In this document: positions 51,143 through 62,161 of the stretch, piece after piece
How positions within the stretch are numbered: the first letter of the stretch is position 1
Layout: every line of letters starts with the position of its first letter
Source of the DNA: Linum tenue
Lineage: Eukaryota > Streptophyta > Magnoliopsida > Malpighiales > Linaceae
NCBI GenBank assembly: GCA_946122785.1
Contig: CAMGYJ010000008.1
Location: 13,417,475 to 13,481,474, forward strand
Direction of reading: 5' to 3'
Length of the DNA stretch: 64,000 bases
Translations under genes and position numbers: made by a program
The notes under the pieces: model-generated
Databases searched by the model: none
Told to the model about the DNA's origin: nothing
Seen by the model: only the letters and a program-made list of their open reading frames with translations

Positions 51143-52307
51143 AATAAATATTGTGGCCAATTTAGACCACGTGATATATATATATATTAAAAGGTAAAAA
51201 AAATAATAATTAAATAGTTGTTCGCGGAGGTGTAAGGTCGAGCAGCGTTGATGGAGTTCTAAATTGCTCTGACCGCAATACAGCGTTGGTGTCAAATTTT
51301 GACCCATACAACATTGTTGTTTACCGCGGCTTTGCAAGTTCAGGCCGCCAGCAACTGGGCAGGGCCGTAGCGTTGACCTAAATATATCACAGGTCAAGCA
51401 TCACTGTCACCTACTGCAGTAATGTTTAAGAAAAAAAAAGCAGGAAGAGCGGCCGAGCAACTTTGTGAAGCTTACCGCAACATTGCGGAAAAAGAAAAAA
51501 AAATTGCTTCTATGTGGCCGAGTAAATCTCTGTTTAGAACAAACAGCGCTGCAGAGCTGTTCTGTTCATGCACGACTTCTAAGGCAGAGTTGTGCGGCTG
51601 CAAGATTGAAAAAGAAAAAAATTGTGCATGCAGCGCTGTTGCTAGCAGCTCTGATATAAAAAAAAAGAGGGTGCTCAGCGCTGCCTACGTTGCTAGCAGC
51701 CATGAGAATGAAAAAAAAATTCTCTCTGCCGCTGTTTCCAAGCAGCTCTAGCGGAAAATAAAAAAAAAATTAAATTAAATAAAAAGAGGGCCGCTAACAG
51801 CCCTGGTAAAAAAAAGGGGAATCAGTGCTGCCGCAAACAGCTCTGGCGGAAATAAAATAAAAAAAAAACAAAATAGGAGGGCGGCCAAAACAGCGCTGCG
51901 AGAGAAAAGAAAAAAAAGGGAATCAGCGCTGCGGCCAAACAGCTCTGGCGGGGCAGAAAAAAAAATTTATTAATAATAAATTAAAAAAAAGGGCCGCCTA
52001 ACAGCCCTGATATTTAAAAAAAAAATTTAATTAATAGAGGCAGCGCTGATGGAGAGTTCTAATATAAAAAAAAATGCAGTGCTGGTGAAAAAAAAAACTT
52101 ATAAAAAAACAAAAGATCAAGACATTGCTGCCGTGGGTGCAGCCTTGCAGTAGAATTGCATGCCACTTTCACTGGCTCTTGCCAAAATCACCTTTGGCAA
52201 AACGTGATTTGTGGATTTTCTTGGTAAAGTTGATTTAATTTTAGGTGGTATAAGTTGTAACAACAATTTGGTTCATAATTCTTATAAACCAAATTGTGGG
52301 GGGCATT
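51143..52307 (+). mobile_element. Family W 3' internal region, non-coding
   Basis: Contains the stop-proximal GTGGCCAATTTAGACCAC repeat (about 51,152), a long A-tract/hairpin array (51,430-52,100), the degenerate polypurine-tract hairpin (52,256-52,316) and the polypurine tract ending at 52,307. Small frames at 51,422-51,751 translate the array. Confidence 0.8.
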
Positions 52308-52876
52308 TGTTGACACCTAAAATTAATTCGGCCGGAATTAAATGCCGTATTAATTAGTCTCGGCATTTAAGTCGATACCGCGGGTAAAAACGGTGTCGTA
52401 GGGAGTCGAGCGGTGTCGCGGGAAACAAAAAACGGTACCGCAAGTAAGCCCAGCGGTACCGCAACATTGGAAACGACACCGCTTGCCGAAAATAAAAAAG
52501 GGTCGTGCGTTTAATGGGGTTGGAGGAGGAGTTTTGATTATTTGATTATTATTTTTTATTCCTTGGGAGAAGCGGCACCGCGGGGAGTTAAAACGGTACC
52601 GCAAGGAAGCTCAGCGGTACCGCGGTACTGGAAACGATACCGAAAATCAAAAGGGGGCCGCGCGGTTAGTAGGGTATTGGAAAAGGAGTTTTGTTTATAA
52701 TTAATTATTGTTATTTTTATTCCTTGTTGGATGGGGAGAAGCGGTACCGCGGAGAGCTAAAACGGTGCCGCGGAATTAAAAACAGTACCGCAAGGAAGCT
52801 CAGCGGTACCGCGACACAGAAAACGACACCGCCGGAAAATAAGAACGTGCGTTTTGGTATTGGTGTTGGAAAAGGA

Positions 52877-52910
<34 letters not shown>

Positions 52911-54154
52911 GTTATTCCTTGTGGGAAGGGGAGAAGCGGTACCGCATGGAGACAAGCGGCACCGCGGAGAGTTAAAACAGTACCGCGGATTTAAAAACGG
53001 TGCCGCGAGAGCCTGGTAAGCGGTACCGATTAATTAAAAATCATATCGGGCAAGTGACCAAAATTCACCCGGCCCAATGCGAGCGCCGACTGCGGCGGTT
53101 CCATGGATTAATATTTTTTGGCTATATCGGCGGTGTCGTTTAATTCAAAACGGTACCGCGAGTAAGCTCAACGATACCGCGGATTAGCAAACGACAGTGT
53201 TTAAATAAAAAAACAATGTCGCAAAAGAAAAAAACAAACGGAGCTGGTTGGGAAAGAAAATGACACCGCAAGGCTGGAAGCGGAGTCGTTTAATATTAAA
53301 ACGGTGTCGCGGGTAGAATCAAGCGGAGCTGTTTGGGAAAGGAAACGACATCGCGGGATCATGAAACAATTCACGTAAAGTTCACGCGAAGCAGTTTGAG
53401 GAGCGAAAAGGTTGAGACACGCGGGATTTCACAACGGAGCAGTTGAGGAAGCGGTTCCACCGAGCGTGAAGACTACGAAGCAGTTTTTCGAATAAAAGCA
53501 GTGGAGCAAGGAGAGAGAAGGGACAACCAAAAATCAACACAGAACAACTCTGTCAAAACTTTACCTTTTCTCTGTAACTCCTTCGCGGAGCTCTCCTTCC
53601 AGGAAGGATCTCCATAGTTGTAGTCTTAGTCGTAGTCGCGGAGCTCTCCACAGGAATCTCCATAGGAGTAGCGGTAGCGTAGATTCCTCAAAACTCAAAC
53701 ACCCTCGTTCGAACGTAGTTTGGAGAGGTGCGAACCGAATAACGGTTGTTTGATTAGAAGTCAAGGGTGTATCGATCAAATCAACGACGCCGACACCGGC
53801 GGCGGATATTTGACGATCTTCTTTGTTTTCTGTTCGATCGATCAAATCAACATCGCACGGCGGTGGATATTTGACGATCGTCATCGTTTTCAGAAGTCAG
53901 AGTTGCACCGATCAAATCAACGACGCCGACATTCGGTGGCGGATATTTGACGGTCACGTTGATTTCACCATTCAGAGGTGCATCGATCAAATCAACACCG
54001 CCCGGTGGATATTTGACGATCGTCATCGATTTCAGCAAACAGCGGTGCGTCCGATCAAACGGCACCGCAAGAGTTTCCATCGCGAAACATCGAATCAACA
54101 TCGCCGGGAACGAATTCGGCACCGGCGGTGGCATTTGGTTTTCTTGAGGAAACA
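52308..54154 (+). repeat. Complete family W LTR (1,847 bp)
   Basis: From TGTTGACACC to the terminus GAGGAAACA. U3 has three blocks of CGGTACCG-like palindromes separated by AT-rich microsatellites (ATT at 52,881-52,910). The G-box is mutated (CACGCG, about 53,418). Four leader repeats (53,755-54,050) are the most in the window. A primer site follows it, although this is a 3' LTR, so another element or a circular form was joined here. Confidence 0.85.
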
Positions 54155-54157
54155 TTT

Positions 54158-54207
54158 TGGCACACCTGGTGGGACTCGAACCCACAATCGTTTGATTAGA
54201 AGTCAAA
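54158..54207 (+). other. Extended primer site: antisense 3' half of tRNA-Arg(UCU), second case
   Basis: Same structure as at 49,444: TGG, 8 nt of acceptor end, T arm (54,169-54,185, loop ACTCGAA), 5-nt variable loop and anticodon arm (54,191-54,207) with TCT anticodon on the opposite strand. It differs from the first case by one base in the T loop (ACT against ACC). It then passes into family G U5 at the same point. Confidence 0.8.
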
Positions 54208-55045
54208 GGTGTGTCGATCAAATCAACGACGCCGACACCGGCGGCGGCCATTTGACGATCGTCTTTATTTCTTCCCCAAACAGCTTTGTTTGCTTTTTTA
54301 CTCCACGACATTGTTTTATATTAAACACTGTCGTTTGCTAATACAGCGGTACCGTTGGGCTTACTCGCGGTACCGTTTTTAATTAATCGGCACCGCTTAT
54401 CAAGGCCTCCCGCGGCATCGTTTTTACATCCGCGGTACCGTTTTAATTCTCCGCGATGCCGCTTGTCTCCATGCGGTACCGCTTCTCCCCTTCCGACAAG
54501 GAATAAAAAATAATAATAATAATAATAATAACTCCTTTTCCAACACCAATACCAAACGCGCGGTCCCATCGTATTTTCCGGCGGTGTCGTTTTTTGTGTC
54601 GCGGTACCGCTGAGCTTTTCTTGCAGTACCGCTTTTTGATCCGCGGTATCGTTGGGTTTATTCGCGGTGTCGTTTTTAGCCAAACGACACTTTTTCCTAG
54701 TCTCGCGATGCCGTCGAGCTTTGAGGTTCGCGACACCGTTTTATCTCTTCGCGACATTGCTTGACTCCAAACGGTGCTGTTACCCTCCTCCTCCGACAAG
54801 GAAAAAATAAAATACAATACATTCCTTGTCCAACAGCAACACATGTCCTGCGCATGACTCACACATGGTCTGCAATGTCGTTTCAAGTATCGCGGTACCG
54901 CCGACCTCTTCGCGGTCTCGCTTAAATTCTCCGCGGTATTGCTCGACTCCAAACGACATCATTTTGGCCATGCGATATTGAATTAAATGCCGAGACTCAT
55001 TATTACGGCATTGAATTTAGACCAAAAATATTTTATGTGTAAACA
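54208..55045. repeat. U5 scrap joined to a minus-strand LTR fragment
   Basis: 54,208 to about 54,270 is family G U5 in plus orientation. At TTTCTTCCCC it switches to a minus-strand family W U3 fragment that runs to the LTR tip at 55,045 (TGTTTACAC variant). An ATT microsatellite on the complement lies at 54,510-54,531. The R-U5 half of the minus LTR is missing. Confidence 0.75.
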
Positions 55046-56395
55046 ATGCCCCCCACAACTTGATTTATAAGAACTTATGAACCAAGTTGTTGACACAACT
55101 TAAATCATCTGAACTAATATTAATTAATCCTCCAATTTACCAAACTGGCGAGATACTTACTTGTTGAACTTCCAAGCGGACTTGCAGTCGTCCCGCAACA
55201 CTGCCTCTGCCTCTTTCTTCCTCTCCTTAGTTGCGGCCATTCGCAATCTCGCATCACTCCACCCTTTTTCCCGCTGCGCTGTTGATGATAAAACAGCAGC
55301 GTTGAGATACTACCAATTTTTTCCTTGCCCTAATGTTCTTTTAGGCTATTTCAGTGCCGCATTCTTTTTTTATTCCCAAACCCTCAATCTTACTTTGAGC
55401 CATACAATGGCACTTGATTAATTGATTTATTTATTTTTCTTTTGCACCAAGAATGGTGCGGCCAACCCTGCCACAAGGCTTTGGCCTTTTCCTTCAATTT
55501 CATGGACAACTTTTATCCATACGAAAATTATTAGCGGACACCTCTGTGTCGCAGGTCTGCAGCGCTGCTTCAGCTAAAACAACATTTTTTTTTTTTTCAT
55601 ATATTCCGCCAGAGCTGTTTGCAACAGCGGCAGAGCTGAAAAAAAGTTTTTTTTTTTTAATTTGTTCCGCCAGAACTGTTTGGAAGCAGCGGCAGAGTTT
55701 TTTTTTTTTTTTTGTTCCGCCAGAACTGTTTGGAAGCAGCGGCAGAGCTAAAAAAAAAATTATATTATTTCACCAGCGCTGCTAGCACCAGCCCTGCACA
55801 TTTTTTTTATATTATTCTCCGCCAGAGCTGTTTGGAACCAGCGGCAGAGCTGCATAATTTTTTTTTCTTTTTATTATTTATTCAGGGCTGTTCGCAATTC
55901 GCACCAATCCCGCTCCCGCAAGCAAATTTCCGCAGGGCTGCTGCAGCCCTATTATTATATATTATATATTTTTTTTTTCACGGCTTCTCAACAATCACCC
56001 CATTCAAACTCGGCAAAGCATGTACTTCATGGATGTCAAGCCAAACATGAAAAAATTCAACTCGACCCACTTTTGGCCTTAAATGCATGGTTGCCAACAC
56101 TGCCTAGCTGTACTCCATGCAACATTGTTTGGCCATCCTTAGCTCAAAACAACCCAGCGGCAAAATAAGTGGACTTTAATTTAACATAATAATAAAAATA
56201 ATAGAAATCACAGCACCGCTTAAGCTAAAGCAAGGCTGTTAACAAAGGCCGCATAACCAGCTCCGTAATGATCTTTCCCTTTTTCCAACTCTACCGAGGC
56301 AAGCCTCGCAATGCCGCTTACATTTTTTTTTTTTATAACATGGCCTGAGTTAGCCAAACTTTATTTATTTCATAATAACTAGTAAAAAAAAAAAT
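55046..56395 (-). mobile_element. Minus-strand W element, 3' internal region
   Basis: Polypurine tract (55,046-55,057) and hairpin with a diverged stem (55,037-55,096). A T-tract/hairpin array follows at 55,575-55,985. Then comes non-coding sequence to the ORF end at 56,396. The frames at 55,161-55,421 and 55,453-56,050 show no family features and cross the array, so I do not call genes. Confidence 0.75.
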
Positions 56396-56800
56396 CTAGA
56401 CTTTAGCATAAACCATCATGCCAAAGGTCCACACCCACTGCCAACTCCACAGATTAAACCAAACAAGCCATCCGTAAAGTTCATGATTCATCACAGTTGG
56501 CTTCACACGCGTTGGTTTTGATGTTTTGGAATCAATGGTGGTTTGTAGCTCTCCAGTTCGTCGAGTTCGAACACCTTGGTTTGAAATTCCACGAGCTCGA
56601 TTTGGCTTCATCATAGCCACAGGGTCGTGGCAGAGCAAATCACCAGTGTTTTTTACTCTTGGCGGGACATTGAAGTTTTCTAACGTCTTTGTCCTGTCAA
56701 ATCGACCATGTGGCATCGCTTGCCCAGACAGGTCTGGTTTTGTCGGCGAAAGTTGGTATTGCTCAACCCATTCCTTCGTGTAAATTGTCCCCAAAGGCTC
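56396..56800 (-). pseudogene. C-terminal third of a family W protein with a small inverted insert
   Basis: The minus-strand frame covers the last 120 residues: LTKPD-like start, GQAMPHGRFDRTKTLENFNV, tail GWLVWFNLWSWQWVWTFGMM and VYAKV. At its N-terminal border, about 35 bp (56,765-56,800) are a piece of the same gene in the opposite orientation (CCTTCGTGTAAATTGTCCCC on the plus strand). It is joined directly to LTR U5. The open 214-codon frame across this chimera is accidental. Confidence 0.75.
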
Positions 56801-58082
56801 CGGGCGATGTTGATTTGATGTTTCACGATGGAAACTCTTGCGGTGCCGTTTGATCGAATGCACCGCTGCTTGCTGAATTCGATGACGATCGTCAAATATC
56901 CACCGGGCGGTGTTGATTTGATCGATGCACCTCTGAATGGTGAAATCAACGTGACCGTCAAATATCCACCACCGGGCGGTGTTGATTTGATCGATGCACC
57001 TCTGACTTCTAACCAACGCGACCGTGACTACGGTTCGCACCTCTCCAAACTACGTTCGAACGAGGGTGTTTGAGTTTTTGAGGAATCTACGCTACCGCTA
57101 CTCCTATGGAGATTCCTGTGGAGAGCTCCGCGACTACGACTAAGACTACAACTATGGAGATCCTTCCTGGAAGGAGAGCTCCGCGAAGGAGTTACAGGGA
57201 AAAGGTAAAGTTTGACAGATGTGTTTCTGTGTTGATTTGGTTGTCCTTTCTCTCTCCTTGCTCCACTGCTTTTATTCGAAAAACTGCTTCGTAGTCTTCA
57301 CGCTCGGTGGAACCGCTTCCTCAACTGCTCCGTTGTGAAATCCCACGTGTCTCAACCGCTTCGCTCCTCAAACTGCTTCGCGTGAACTTTACGTGAGTTG
57401 TTTTCATGATCCTGCGATGTCGTTTCCTTTCCCAAACAGCTCCGTTTGTTTTTTTCTTCCGCGACACTGTTTATTATTAAACACTGTCGTTTGCTAGTAT
57501 AGCGGTACCGTTGGGCTTGCTCGCGGTACCGTTTTTAATTAAACGACACCGCTAACATAACCAAAAAATATCAATTCATGGAACCGCCGCGAGTCTGCAC
57601 TCGCATTGGGCTGGCGAATTTTGGTCACTTACCCAATATGGTTTTTTATTTATTTAATCGGTACCGCTTACCAGGCTCTCGCGGCATCGTTTTTAAATCC
57701 GCGGTACCGTTTTAACTCTCCGCGATGCCGCTTATCTCCATGCGGTACCGATTTTCCCCTTCCAACAAGGAAAAAAAATATTAATTAATTGTAAACAAAA
57801 CTCCTTCTCCAACACCAACTAAATGCGCGGCCCCATCTTATTTTCCGGCAGTGTTGTTTTTTGTCGCGGTACCGCTGAGCTTCCTTGCGGTACCGCTTTT
57901 TTGTTTCGCGGTTTCGTTTTAACTCTCCGCGATGCCGCTTGTCTCCACGCGGTACCGTTTTAACTCTCCGCGGTGCCGCTCGACTCCAAACGACATCGTT
58001 TTGGCCATGCGATATCGAATTAAATGCCGAGACTCATTATTACGGCATTGAATTCAAGCCAAAATAATTTTAGGTGTAAACA
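56801..58082 (-). repeat. Minus-strand family W LTR, U5 end slightly truncated
   Basis: Runs from the tip at 58,082 (TGTTTACACC variant, next to a polypurine tract) to about 56,801, where it lacks the last 50 bp and primer site. Leader repeats at 56,880-57,010, G-box near 57,346. The palindromes are the same type as elsewhere. Confidence 0.8.
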
Positions 58083-58545
58083 ATGCCCCCCACAACTTAG
58101 TTTATAAGAAGTAATTCTTATGAACTAAGTTGTTGACACAATACAAATCACCTAAAATTACTTTAATAATTAAATCAATTTTGCCCTAGAAAATTCATGA
58201 AACACGTCTAGGCAAAGATACTTAGATTAGGAAAACTATTAAAAGGGGCCTTGTAATTCTTTTGCCTTTGCGTCTCTGGATCCGCAGTATTGATTATTAT
58301 TTTATTTTTTTTTTTTGGTTCAGGGCTGTTGGTAACAGCCCTGAGGAATTTTTTTTTTTTTTTTCCAGAGCTGTTGACCGGCACCGCCAGCGCTGCATGC
58401 AAACAAAATTATTATTAATTTAAATTTTTTTTTCTTTTTTTATTATCATGCCTGCTAGCGGCAGCGCTGGCTGCCAATTTTTTTTTTTTTTTTATTATAT
58501 GTTTTTCCCCAGCGCTGCTAGCAACAGCGGCAGCTCTGCCTGCAA

Positions 58546-58576
<31 letters not shown>

Positions 58577-58720
58577 CTTCTCAGACCTGGCGGCCTCTTC
58601 CCCAAAGCTACTGAAGTTTTTTTTTTTTTTCTACCGGATGAGCGGCCAGCGCTGCATGTACTATAAATTTTTTTTTTTTTTTTTTTTTATGGTGGGCTGA
58701 GTTGCCGCCACCCCTCTGCC

Positions 58721-58751
<31 letters not shown>

Positions 58752-59012
58752 CAGGGCTGCTTTGGCCGGAACTGAGATTTTTTTTTTTTTTTAATATTTT
58801 TCCCGCTACCAGCGCTGCTAGCACCAGGCCTGCAATTTTTTTTTTTTTTTTTTTTAATTTTCCGCCAAAGCGACCCAATCTAAAAATTTAATATTGTTCG
58901 CAACGATGCGGCAAGCTTCGCCATGCTACTTTTCATATATATAGTAATTTTCTCGTGGCCTAAATTAGCCACACTCTATTTACTTAATAATATCTAAATA
59001 AATAAATAACGG
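58083..59012 (-). mobile_element. Minus-strand W element, 3' internal region with T-tract array
   Basis: Polypurine tract and hairpin with a third stem variant (58,074-58,139), then a T-tract/hairpin array at 58,290-58,860 with T runs up to about 24. The stop-proximal repeat GTGGCCTAAATTAGCCAC is near 58,953. No gene. Confidence 0.8.
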
Positions 59013-60081
59013 CTAGACTTTGGCATAAATCATTATGCCGAAAGTCCACACCCACTGCCAACCCCATGGATCAAACCAACCAAGCCATCCGTAAAGTCCA
59101 TGATTCATCACAACTGGCTTCACACGCGTTGGTTTTGATGTCTTGGAATCAATGGTGGTTTGTAGCTCTCCAGTTCGTCGAGCTCGAACACCTTGGTTTG
59201 AAATTCCACAAGCTCGATTTGGCTTCATCTTAGCCACAGGGTCGTGGCAGAGAAAATCACCAGTGGTCTTTGCTTTCGGCAAGACATTCACCTTTTTTGG
59301 CATCTTTGTCTTGTCAAGTCGACCATGCGGCATTGCTTGCCTAGACCGGTCTGGTTTTGTTAGCTGCACGCTCTCACAATGTTGTTGGGAGTTTGAGCGC
59401 CGAGACTTACGAGCTCCATCAACATGTGTGTTGGTATGTTGTTTACCACGACCATGATCTTTGCACTTATCACACAACAACTTTGCATCTTTTGAACTCT
59501 TGCGTGAGACTGGAGTTTGTTGGCCATGGTACTTTGCCCCCAATCCGCCATTCATAGCAGACTTGTTCCTCCTCGACACTGGTGTGGCAACTCCATGTCG
59601 GGCTTGCTTGAACTTGCCCCCCACTTCACTCGGTGGCGGCTTTGGGGACAATTTACACGAAGGATCTAGGTAAGTTACACCAACTTTCGTGGCCTTGGGG
59701 GTTTTCACGTGATCACCACCTCCATATTGAATAGTATTTGTGGCAACCCACATATGCTTTTTCCTAGAACAGGGTGGATGTGGCAAACTGCTTCGCCACT
59801 TGTGATATTGTTTCTCCTTCAACCCGCCTTGCAGTGGGATCTCATGCCCCCCTAGCGGTTTAGATTGAACACCATTGCGATGTTGCTTGAACAACCCATC
59901 ATACGTGAGCTTGCCATGCTCGACGTGATTATAACAAGGTTCTCGACCCTGGTTCTTGTTTTCAATCTTACAAGAAGTAAGTCGATACTGACTTCTTTGT
60001 AGTGGCTTCTGCAAGCCACTTCCAATTGGTGTGTCCTTTAGAACATTGTTGTTCACTGGAAAAGACACATTGGGATTCCTT
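59013..60081 (-). pseudogene. N-terminally truncated family W protein
   Basis: The minus-strand frame starts in LTR sequence; family homology begins at NPNVSFPVNNNVLKDTPIG near 60,081. It keeps GGHEIPLQGGLKEKQYHKW, the basic region (YHGQQTPVSRKSSKDAKLLC) and a tail with changes (GWLGWFDPWGWQWVWTFGIM). The coiled-coil N-terminus, primer site and 5' LTR are gone. The break lies at CCTTG, a 5-bp word shared with the joined LTR. Its middle resembles class 1 and its ends class 2, so it is another mosaic. Confidence 0.8.
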
Positions 60082-60350
60082 GATAAGCGGTGCCGATTAA
60101 TTAAAAACGGTACCGCGAGTAAGCCCAACGGTACCGCTGTATTAGCAAACGACAGTGTTTAATATAAAACAATGTCGTGGAGTAAAAAAGCAAACAAAGC
60201 TGTTTGGGGAAGAAAACGACATCGCGTGAGATTCACACCAACCCGAGCGAGGAGGAGATCAAGACGGTTGAGACACGTGGGAGTTCACAACGGAGCAGTT
60301 GAGGAAGCGGTTCTACCAGCGTGAAGACTACAAAGCAGTTTTTCGAATAA
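60082..60350 (+). repeat. Last LTR fragment (U3), plus strand
   Basis: Starts TGATAAGCGGTGCCGATTAA and matches 35,568-35,850 closely, with the G-box near 60,275. It ends within the TATA-like CGAATAAA. It is the right-hand limit of recognisable retroelement sequence and abuts host DNA directly, with no LTR terminus at the border. Confidence 0.75.
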
Positions 60351-60793
60351 AGGATACCGCGAAACACAGTACTGAAAGGGGAACTGCCCTCCAATCAATC
60401 AGGGAGCATCTCGTCGCTAACACGGAGCGCTTCAATGATCTGTCCTCCCAATACGAAGCTCGATCTCAGCAGTGCGTCACTCGCGAACAGGAAATTCAGG
60501 CAGACGAATCCAAAATCGCTGCGATGAAGGCCGAACTGGAAAAACTTGAGAAAGACGTGCAAGCTAAGAAAATTGAACTGGCTGAAGATGTTTCCCACCG
60601 CACAGCGATTCAGGCGTCCATCACTGCTCTCGCGACTGAAACTCAAACACTCGCGGCGCGGGAAACAGCCCTGGTTGATGACAAGTTTGAGATTAGGAAG
60701 GCGCAGGCCGTTCAACTTCGGCAGGCAGCCCGGACCGGTCTTGACACATTGCGGGCGGAACTGGCTTATATAGCCAAGCATCTCACCGACTAG
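60351..60793 (+). CDS. Coiled-coil C-terminal exon of an interrupted host gene
   Basis: About 147 residues end at TAG 60,793. They are rich in E, K, A, Q and L with heptad spacing (KAELEKLEKDVQAKKIELAE), which predicts a long coiled coil. The first 17 codons of the open frame (from TTG at 60,299) are LTR sequence, so the real upstream part is lost. A possible splice acceptor (CAATCAATCAG) lies before GGAGCATCTC at about 60,402. Base composition is unlike the retroelements. I do not recognise the family. A coiled-coil tail of a gene disrupted by the retroelement cluster is the simplest reading; whether it belonged to a PMD paralogue is not shown. Confidence 0.45.
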
Positions 60794-62161
60794 ATGCCCG
60801 TTGCATTTACTTTCAAAATTTACTTATTCCGAACTGAATTTATTTTGTTTCGGCACGCTCGTGCGGCCATGACTGTTTCTTTTGCTGTTGGACGGTTTGC
60901 TTTGAACAATCGGATTTTTTTTTTATATATATTTCAGTTCATCATCAATGTCAAAAAATTTACTCTACCAGCACACACTGTTATTCTGGCCGCACCAAAC
61001 CTTTAAAACAACGTCGCGCCGCTGCCTTTCGTCCTAACGGTAGCGTTTCATCATATTTTAACAACGTTGTTTTGGCCAAGAATAATATGCTTCCTTCGTT
61101 TTCTCCGCACTGAGTTGACAAAGACAACACGACATCGCTGCGTCACTCTTCCATCTCTACTTCGTGCAAAAACCGACCTGAATTGGTCCGTAATTCTCTT
61201 GTTCTGTTAAGCAACGTTGTTAAATAACGATGCCCTTTTACTACCACATGCACTCTTGTACCCAAGTTCCCTCCCCCAACAAGAATTCCTATGGCATGCC
61301 TCTCTTCCCATGGAAATACGGATTTAACTCTTTTCTTTTTCCAATCAAACTTGCAGCCACCGTTTTGCCACCAACAAAGCCAAAAATTACTTAGGCTCCC
61401 CCGCACCATTGCGGCAGCAATCTCCGCCTAACATAATGTCCTTTCTTCCCATAAAATCTCAATTCCCCTAGCCCTTTTTCAAGCACCACTGCTGGGCCAT
61501 TCATCACTCCCCGGGAAAAAAAAAAAAAAAACAAACCAACATGGTAACTCTAGCGCATGAATAAAGGACATGCATGCTTGTTCCATTCGAACAACCTTGC
61601 TTTAACTTCACTTCACCATTACAACAGGCGCATATACTTGGTTTTCCCTTGATCATCCACGTCAGGACCCATGCATAGTCTAATGCCTCTTGTTTAATTT
61701 GTTGTTGTCCTCCGTTAAAATAATGAACTGAACCAAGCAGTACTGTTCGAGTTAAACGGCCACGTCTTGGCACCTTTCTTTCCCTCTCCTTTTATTCTTA
61801 TTATTGCGACCAACTTCGCGGCATTGGTGTTGGAGGAAGCAACTCTGCACTTGCGGGTTAACATTGCAGCGGACCTTAAACCTTCTGTTCGGGCCCACAG
61901 CCACTTTACTCAGTATTCAAATTTTGGTTCGCCTGTTGCGGCAAACCTCGCCCAGCCGCGCGGATATATTTCTTTTCCTTCTCCTCGTCAACATCTAGTC
62001 CCAAACCAAAAGGGACACTACTTCTTTCTAGCCAGCTGCGGCGATCCCAATAAATAGGTCACCCAAGCCAACCCTAAACTTATCCGAGTACGAACAACAA
62101 CCCAAAACTTCACGAGCAAAGAAACCGTACCTCAGATTTCTGCGAAGCTGAAGTCACCGCC
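60794..62161. other. Intergenic region
   Basis: About 1.4 kb between the coiled-coil exon and the PMD gene. It is moderately AT-rich, with an A/T run near 61,515. I see no recognisable gene or LTR. A few AACGTTGTTTTGGCC words like those of the retroelement internal regions occur near 61,060, possibly an old scrap. It should hold the 3' UTR of the left gene and the promoter of the PMD gene. Confidence 0.4.

Noticed and set aside
53041..53130. Unique-looking segment in U3 near GCGAGCGCCGACTGC
   Set aside because: The same segment occurs at about 23,640-23,730 and, on the other strand, near 57,550-57,650, so it is ordinary LTR sequence.
54158..54207. tRNA-Arg gene on the minus strand
   Set aside because: No D arm, and the fragment is bounded by an LTR end and U5. 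It is primer-derived sequence, not a tRNA gene.
1..60350. Endogenous plant pararetrovirus
   Set aside because: No movement protein, coat protein or RT is visible, and the LTR, tRNA-Arg type primer site, polypurine tract and Gag-protease fit LTR retrotransposons.
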